In this document: piece after piece, positions 55,900 through 64,000 of the stretch
How positions within the stretch are numbered: the first letter of the stretch is position 1
Layout of the letters: each line of letters begins with the position of its first letter
Assembly (NCBI GenBank): GCA_036852015.1
Contig: JAANDG010000099.1
Location: forward strand, 248,001 to 312,000
Direction of reading: 5' to 3'
Origin: Pelodera strongyloides
Taxonomy: Eukaryota; Nematoda; Chromadorea; Rhabditida; Rhabditidae
DNA length: 64,000 nucleotides
Made by a program: the position numbers and the translations under genes
Notes under the pieces: generated by a model
Database searches by the model: none
Told to the model about the DNA's origin: nothing
The model's input: the letters and a program-made list of their open reading frames with translations, nothing else

Positions 55900-57940
55900 T
55901 TGTTCAAAAAAGATTACCGCAGAAGGAGTTGCTCCATTTAGGATGCTAGATAACAAAACAATTTTAAATGTTACACAAGGATTCTGAGAGTTTTCTTTAC
56001 ATCGTCAGGGTGATGTCGCACCAGGTATCATGAAGGAATATTTTTCATGAACCATTCCTGAAATTGCCCAAGTAAAACTGGGAATGCTAAAAAATTGGCT
56101 AGCATTAAAATGTTGATCCAGGGTGGCATATCCTTTACTTATTGTTTAATGCCTTTCATGAAGCATGCCTAATATGCTACGAAGGGACATTTTAATGAGT
56201 TGTCTCCACTTGCCAAAACTTAAAGTACGATACAACCACCGTAATCTAGCAATAATCACTTGTTCCTAAAATAAACGTTCTTCGAGAGAGATGTTTCTAA
56301 ATGAGAGAGTTGTGCAGAAGAAAAACATGGGTTGTTTTGTTAGCTAGTGTAAAGACTTTTTCCTTCCGAAAGCCGCTCATTTTCGCCCAACTTTCTATGC
56401 GCATAACGGGTATAATTGGACCTCTGGGACGGGAATGTTGTAACAGAAATACACGTACATTTCCACAACTCTGATACATGTACCCGCTTATGGGAGATAA
56501 AGGCTGAAAAGGTTGAAACTGAGCAAGCGCACACCAAGCCAGGACGTGTAACAAACGAGAATTTGCATTTGTGTGGCCATATCCATGTTTTGATCTGATG
56601 CAGCTTATGAATAATGAACAACGGACTGCATAGTCATGGCAATTGCCAACAACACATTATCTACACAAAAAATACTAGCCATAGTTATTCAATCACATTA
56701 TTATAAACATCCCTCATCGGGTCTACGTTTGGAACATGTAATTTACCATGCCCGTTATGCACACATCATGAGATTGCCTGACAAGATTACACCTTGTGTG
56801 ATTTTTAATATTCTCAAATTCAAATACTGGGGAACACACCACTGCTTTAAAAACTGAAAACATTTGCCCGAAATTGTTCAATTTCCGAAAATTGCTGAAT
56901 GAAAACAACAATTTCTTTTTCTACTACGTTGCAACTACCAGGACAAAACTAGAATGATGCCATAATCCGCTATAGAGAGAAGTGATGGTGGGTGGGTTCT
57001 TAATCTTAAAATGGCAAACTAGTCGCATGGTAGTCTAAGACAACCTTCGAAAAGAAGACTGTTTGTATGCGGAAAATTCTCCTGTAAAATACAGAGAAGT
57101 AACGGCACAGTACATGTTGTGCTAATACGTTCGTTGATGGCAAGAAACATAAGTTTAGTAGTGGGTTAAAAACGGGACTTGAGCGTCCATGTGATTATTA
57201 AGTTTGAACATTGAACTCTCTGGTGACCAGCCACTAACAAAGAAGGGAAATGTGATTGTTCAAAGGAGAGTTTCCACAAGCTCACGTTCACTAACCAGTG
57301 CCTTTATTTTAAGTCTACTAGTTTTCTAGACATTAGGAAAATGTTGGAAAACACTCAATACTTTACTATCAGGTGGTTAAACGGCTTGGGTCTACGGTAG
57401 TTCCTCGAGAGGGCAATTTGTTTAAGTTAATTTAACCAAGATCGAACGCAGTTGGTATCTAAATACGTGCGCTCTCTCACTCTGTCTACAATAAAAGTAT
57501 CTTACTCAGATGCCCAACATTAATGTGCATGTTTATGTGATAGTTGGGAAAAACGACAGAAAATCTGACACAAGAACTTCCGCAATTATGCAAACACAGT
57601 GACTTAGAACTGCAGAGCGATTTACATACGTAAGCCGTCATTCAGGGCAATTATCTAAGGAGTCTGCTCATAAAATATTCTCCACGTTTACCGTACTTTT
57701 TACAATCAGGGCAATTATAGGGACCTGCTTTCTTTCTAGTTATAGGGACCTGCTTTCTAGTGCTTTCTAAATCATTATATGTACTAGCCATAAGCGACTA
57801 CAATAGCAAATTTTTTTATGATATTTTACATGCTGGACCTTGTTCGATATATTAAATTTGCGATGAGAATGAGTTATGATATTTTATATTTATATGCATT
57901 AAGATATAAATTACGCTTAATGCTAACGAATTAATTGATT
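55900..57940. other. No supported gene
   Basis: AT-rich sequence with short ORFs on both strands and no consistent splice signals or recognised motifs. Confidence 0.5.
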
Positions 57941-58173
57941 CTAAATAAATAAATTAATAACAGGGTAGTTCAATACATTGTTCAAAGCGTGTGACTTGAT
58001 CGCAGAGGTCCTGAGCATTAGGCGATGAGTTCCATATGACAAATTGCTCGACGTTTTCGGGCTAGGGCCAGGAGAGATCGCCCATGATTCCCTCGCCGGG
58101 TGGCGGTTTCAAAGTTGTCACAGGCTAGACTCGAACCCGGGTCGAGTGCGTTAGAGGTCAACGCGCTAGCCAT
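57940..58173 (-). mobile_element. tRNA-derived SINE
   Basis: Read on the minus strand from 58,173: TGGCTAGCGCGTTGACC (A-box-like) is followed by CCGGGTTCGAGTCTAGCC (B box) about 30 bases later, then a unique body. The 3' end is an AT-rich tail (TTATTAATTTATTTATTTAG) at 57,963-57,940. An internal pol III promoter, a body and a simple tail are the hallmarks of a tRNA-derived SINE (established knowledge). A truncated copy is at 45.4 kb in the same orientation. Confidence 0.85.
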
Positions 58174-58199
58174 TTTCTTATATTCTGATACATACGTGG

Positions 58200-61100
58200 G
58201 AAATGATGGAATATTCGTAAGCCAGCATCGAGACAAATAGTAGGATTTTTTAATGCTTTGGCATATAGCAAGTGTATTGAAATTAATGGAGAGTATTGAA
58301 AAATGGCAAAAAACTTTATACAATAAACCTTTTTCAGTGAACAATTAGCAGTTAGCTTTTGCAGTGAGCAGCTTCATTGTCTAGATTGCGAAGATTTCTC
58401 ATGACAAGAGGCACGCATATGATGGAAATACTGTATTCATGACGAAATACCTTGCGCTATGCTATACCTCGATGCTCTGCAATGCACAATAAGATAATAA
58501 TGTAAGGCGCGCAGGGGCGGTATAAAATGATGCCACTAATAATAACAGATGACAACATTTACGTGTTCGTATTTACCCGGGACAGAGTGCTTGATTGCCC
58601 TCATTCCACAAATAAGGTATGGAGAAATGAAAGGATCGTTCAATTGAGCTAATCAAATCGCTTGTTCTGAATATATTCATCTCGTCTCATGTCTATGGAG
58701 AATAAGCCTCATTAGCATAGAACTGTAACCAAGCACATAATAGTGCGAGCTCAATGCGCGACCCCTAAACACTTGGCTAAGGAAATGTATTAATTTAAGG
58801 ATTGCGATAAATATTAGTAATAAACTGTCAGTGTTCGCCTTGGGTGCTGGGAAAAGTGTGCCAAGTACCTACATGTTTTCGATCAGATAGGAAAAAAAGC
58901 GTGAAAAAGCTTGACTATGGTGGTGCTAGCGAGCGATGTCGCATGAGAGATTTATATCTGGCACTCACTCGGACAGATTTAAAGATCACCTCTTCCCGCC
59001 AAAAAAAACTAACAATAAGAAACCGTGGGCGTTGTGGCACGACTTTGTTGTGTCGGCAACGTCAAAGAAGTAAAAGTCACTTCGAATGCAAGTTCAGATC
59101 ATGTTCAAATTCTACTAGAACCTTACAATTAGTCTTTCGAATGTGCATATACATATGTATTCTCTTGGAAGCTGAACATACACATATGTAGTTACACATA
59201 CATACATCAACCATATAATTAGTAGCATTTCATGGCTGACATGAACTATGAGCTTTGTTATGGCTTGTAAATATGTAAAATGTTGCGGTATAGCCGAATC
59301 TAATGTATCGAATCTAAGTGGCGAGCAGCCGTTTTAATGGAAATAAACACTCCTTCTCACACTCTTGTCCGCAAACGCTTTTTCTGGAATAGCAGAGCTT
59401 GACGGCGGTGGCTATATCAAGATGGGAAAATAGGGACATGACTTACAATTTTTTTGCGAGAAGCAAATTGAGCGATGACACATCCAACCCGCTTGTCGGA
59501 ACGCACTTCGTTTCATGGGAAAGCATAATATTTTCAGGCAAAATCACATGAATTTTTTCCGAAAGTGATGGAACTGTAGAGATTTTAGTTAGGCACTATC
59601 TGGGCCCATAATATCTCACGGTCAGTTGTGTACGCTATCTACCGCACATTATCACTTCCAGAATAGTCACGCTACGAAAAACGTTTGCTTGCAAACCAGG
59701 CAAAAGAGGTAGGCCGATGAGAAAATTAGTTGACGTGATCTACTGAGAGTAGACGAGCAGAGTTCTGGAACACTGATTTGACATTTGAATGGAATGTTTA
59801 AGGTTGACCGCACTCATTATTCGAGTAACACAAGGAAAGTGATGGGTGGTTTCTTAAAAAAGGAAGGAGAGTAGACATGCGGAAGAGAACTCTACGACAA
59901 TGGAGGACTGCTTGGAGCTGCAGATGCGGCGGAATGTCTAAAAATGTAACAAATGATATCCCTCACGACTCTTCTAGTGAGGAACTCAATTTGCACCCTA
60001 ATGTTTAAATATGTTGAAGTGATTGAACGCGTATTAATCCATACGGATCATTATTATTTTCTGCATATGAAAACAAATCACTTTGTTCCGTGCTATTAGG
60101 AAAGTCCAAACTAGCCAGTGTTCGGTTGATTTTAGCGAATTGTGCGTATATTTAGGTCAAAAGTACTTTACAAGTAGTTAGAGCGGTTCATTCAAATCCG
60201 TTTTCAAACGCACACAAAGGCACAATATCGGGGCAACGCGTAAGAGTTGTAAAAGGAACAAAAAAGGTGAATGTTGAATTGGACATTTTAAGATATGAAG
60301 AGGGGGCCGCCTGGGACACGCCAATAGAGCATTTTCACGAGCACAAAAAACTGGAAGTGGTCAAAGATATTTGCGATTGAAAAGGAAAAGTACGTCATTG
60401 AATATGTGAGTAAAATAATATAAATAGTACAATAATGGCACGCGTGGGTCACAAAACCGCCCCCACAACATGACTGGGAAATAATATCTGGAATCATTTT
60501 TTACCAGTGTGACAGTAACTGATCTAATTTCCTAAGACACAATGGTACATAATACGATCTTACATATTTCTAGCAACGACACAGAAAGGCGAAATAATGG
60601 AGAAAAGCGCCCTTGGTGAGCCTTATCCCAATTGCTATCATTACGTATGTGTCGGTCTGTGTGTAATCTCCAATTAATAATATTCACCAGACCGATCTTT
60701 TTGTTTCTACACTTTCTTCTGTAATTTTGTAGTTTTCGTAATAAACAAGCTTCCGACTCCTTGTTCTACAGAACATTGTGCAAAGAATGGAAAACGTAAC
60801 CCGAGCGTGGTAGACGAGCAATCTACTGCAACCCCATAACTCTATTTGGTTGCAACTGACCTCATGAGAACCCTAACCACACCCAATAAAGGATTAAATA
60901 ATTGTCTGCCGTTTTCCGTTTTTTTTTTTAATTTGAATGTTTCCATGATTTTTGGCCTAGAAGTCCCCGGCACGTCGTACGCGATACAAGAGAGAGGTAG
61001 AACTAGATCCATATTAATAACCATTCCACGACGACAGCAGCAATTAAAACGCAGGGAAATCCACATTGTGCGCTAGCGGTGTTCAAAACCAAGAGTCATT

Positions 61101-64000
61101 TCAAATGTTATGAAACTATTCTGGCGTTTGCGCTATCACTGCGAAAAAAACTGTCACAATCTGGGCTCTTACATTCGGCACAGTAGAGCAAGCACATATT
61201 GGAGCAACTTGGTATTGACGATTTCCAACGCCCAGTAACCGGTGGCCATTTATGCAGAAGAACATCCACCCTTTTTCATATGCGTTCCTTTTGTGCGGCG
61301 CCAAATTACTGAAGTAAACATAAACAATTATAATGTCTTCAGCTTAATGCCTATATGCACTTAAAAAAAGATTGCCTTCACAGCGTTGTAACCAAGATAC
61401 GACAACTGCACTAGCGTAAGGTTGCTGAAAACCAGGACGCACTGGAAAGCCCAAGATGCGTACGAGACTTGGTGGAGCATGCACACGACTCGACTACGGT
61501 GCTTGAATAACCTTACTGATTGTGAGCAATGTGTAATCCCTTGCGGACACCGAGTAAAACGGAACCGACCTTCGCCAATAACCTTTATGATTAGCGCTCG
61601 TTTACAGACTTTGTCTACAGAAACTGTCACTGAGTATTCACAATATATGTTCCATATTTTTCATTCAAACAAGTTTCCCATATTGTTCAATAAACAATCA
61701 ATAGGCTCGAATCGAAGCACCAATGTAGAGGATAGACTGGAATAGATAGATCAATGCACAATCACCATGGTATCACAGAAGTGAGATCGATTCATTATTG
61801 CTTATTGTATTCACAATGATATGCCGTAAAGACTGGTCATTGCAGCTGAAGGCCACGTCACATGGTCCCCGGTGGAGGATGGCTTCCTATTGTTGGATGA
61901 TCAGTGAGATTAGAACAAATTCATCGATAAACAAACAACGAAGGCGAACAACGACGGAGGAACCGCTTTACAGACACTCACACAGCAAAACAATAATGTG
62001 TATATGAATACTATACATCTGTATACAATTGTATATATGAGTAAATTTGTTGTAGGTATAAACAAATATATATACATATATACATTATATTTTGTTCATA
62101 TTTGATTCTGTAAAAACACTGGTTGGAAAATTTGTTGACTTGATTCTACTGTTGTTCAAATTCTATGGAAAACGGCATAAATTTAGTAATAGAAAGAGGA
62201 AGTTCCTGACGCCACGTTCCATGTGAAGAAAGCATACAGCAGTGTTATATATTTAAAGGACGTGAATTAATATTAACGAAATAGAGAAAAATATCACAAC
62301 TCCAAATAATTTCCGCATTCTGATTGCATAAATTGGGGCGTCAGCCGTGATCAAATCAAACAAATAAATTCGCCTTTCAAAATTGAATTATTTTGCGCTT
62401 ATGCAGCTTATTGTTAGACGCGCGGTTATCATTTTTTTTCTTAATTTTACATGGATCCCTCATGGAAAGCAATGTAAGTCAGTGGGTAAAATATAATTAC
62501 TGTTCGCAAAACAAACGTTTACATGCTGTGAAAGAAGCATTTTGTACAAATTAAAAAAAAAAAACTAAAGGATTACGGTTTCTCGGTTTGTTTCCGGGCG
62601 AAAAGTAGGTAGAGTGAGGGAGGGAGGTATGACTTGACCCGGTATCCGTCTGTACGGACAATTACTCGGCGGCACTAGTCACTTCCCGTACAAACCCACC
62701 TAAAACGCATTGAATTGGATCATTTCGGACAAGCACTTCTTATGACATATGTATTCTCATATTAAAGCTGGGATCTCGTGGCGGAGTATTGTTCTATTGC
62801 GGGGGACGAGCACAATTTAACTTTCCTTCGCTTAATTAGTTATGGTGATAATGGGATGCATGATTTCATAAGCTGTCATAACTTGTGAACGGATAGTTTG
62901 TCTTTCACTTCAATCATTTTCTTCACAGGGATAACGGAAATGCCACTACATCTTTGAAATTCAATGTATGGCATAGTCACTTTTCTCATGTAAACATCTT
63001 CAACTGTTCGTATTTATAAAAGCGAAATTCCCAAGTTACCATGCATACAACTGAAACAAAAAAAAAACATTTATTTGGTAAAGAACACATTTTTTAAACA
63101 AATTTCGCTTACTAAAGAAAAATCGGAAAAGCTTATTAGCTTATTAACTTGTGAAAATATGTGCATGAAATATCAAGTTGAGATCACCTCGCAACTCATG
63201 CAGAAGTAACAGTAAATATTTTGCAAATGTATATGCAAAATTCCATCTACTTTTTTTGTCAGTGGAATATTATTTTTATATTTATCCTCGGCGATCATAA
63301 CCGATAAAACCTTGTCACACCAACTTGTCCTTATTAGAAGGAAGATCACACGCACATTTGTGATGGGGAAGCTAATTTTGCGAGCTTTTACTCTACATTT
63401 GTGAAACCAAAACGCTGTTCTGTAAAATATTATTGTGAGAACATGACATATTTTGTATGCTTAACTAAATAACAGTTGAATTTTGAACCGTGCACCCCAG
63501 GATTTAGTTATGAACATTCGATCGACTTCGTATGCTTGTTATTTTCACGCGACACTTGGGGTCTGTATTCAGATCCCCAGTTCACCGTGTCCTTTTATAA
63601 GAAAACTTGTTGTGTGCAATATTATCTCTCAATTCATTAAGGCAAATGATGATTTTTTTTTCTATGGTTACCCGGCCTTTGTATAAACATGTAGTTCGTT
63701 TGTCTGAAAATAAACACATACTTGTTTAAAATTGTCATCTAATGATGAGATCTAGCACTTTTCATTAATCGTAATCTCACGTTTTGCGTTTGACGGTAAT
63801 GCGTACAGTATTGCCACTATTCACTAACTCAACTGGAGCTGATCCTTTCATACTATACTCGTGAGTAGTTGCCAAGAGGTGTGTACATGTTTTTACTAAC
63901 TATTCAGAGATATATACATGCTCGTTTTCAATGTCACCCACAGGGGATATGACATCTTTTTAAATCTATTTTAAGGACTTTTCTTTTTCCAGTATAGTCC
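58200..64000. other. AT-rich, no supported gene
   Basis: A moderately GC-rich stretch at 58,890-59,110 is open on the plus strand for 115 codons but basic and without motifs or splice partners. Segments near 60,950-61,070, 61,420-61,570 and 62,580-62,700 are slightly GC-richer and might hold promoters or short exons. I see nothing to support a call. Confidence 0.4.

Noticed and set aside
55395..55907. 170-codon minus-strand ORF
   Set aside because: Its middle is AT-rich without motif and its end runs through a poly-G tract. Only the first 25 codons have coding-like composition, and that part is listed separately at low confidence.
58130..58173. Stand-alone tRNA gene
   Set aside because: A- and B-box-like sequences are present, but no acceptor stem can be formed and the sequence continues into a SINE body shared with 45.4 kb.
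58844..59191. 115-codon basic ORF
   Set aside because: No motif, no splice partners, and composition only slightly above the surroundings.

Overview
The window is eukaryotic DNA with short exons split by small introns and many dispersed repeats. It most likely comes from a nematode. The evidence is two Tc3-type mariner transposase remnants (Tc3 is a Caenorhabditis family), pyrimidine-rich acceptors of the TTTTAG/TTTCAG/TTCCAG type, and an acceptor directly in front of an initiator ATG, as in trans-spliced genes. The nematode assignment is an inference. No bacterial operons, ribosomal RNA genes or functional tRNA genes were seen.

Left part (1 to about 31 kb): an accessory, repeat-rich region. 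It opens with a 21-bp tandem repeat that has an 84-bp higher-order period, followed by the C-terminal half of a Tc3-like transposase on the minus strand. From about 2 kb to 30.5 kb the plus strand carries an array of short exon-like cassettes. Each is open to its splice sites, and they are repeated up to about eleven times in different orders. Some copies are chimeras of two cassette types and many carry 1-2 bp frameshifts. The best run (13.4-17.2 kb) gives a nearly continuous model of an unrecognised lysine/glutamate-rich protein; one internal exon has lost its donor GT. A second run (12.1-13.1 kb) follows a TATA-like box and ends in a stop codon. Between the cassettes lie palindromic TTAA-flanked foldback elements, an 830-bp hAT-like element with an 8-bp target duplication, a third MITE-like family and two GC-rich hairpin pairs. 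An intronless minus-strand ORF lies at about 10.0-10.4 kb. The array ends near a second Tc3 fragment at 30.8 kb.

Middle part (32-50 kb): two conventional genes, both on the minus strand. A WD40-repeat protein gene (34,439 down to 32,846, seven phase-consistent exons, both ends open) lies downstream of a complete eleven-exon gene (49,463 down to 37,231). That second gene encodes a 501-residue protein with a long proline/serine/arginine-rich region and one C-terminal PDZ domain of the kind seen in polarity scaffolds such as Par-6. Its introns contain a 591-bp TTAA-flanked palindrome, a TC microsatellite, a truncated SINE and a possible alternative last exon that would remove the PDZ domain.

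Right part (50-64 kb): AT-rich DNA with no gene I can support. It holds a tRNA-derived SINE at 58 kb and a possible GC-rich exon-like patch at 55.8 kb. It may be upstream sequence or a 5' intron of the PDZ gene.
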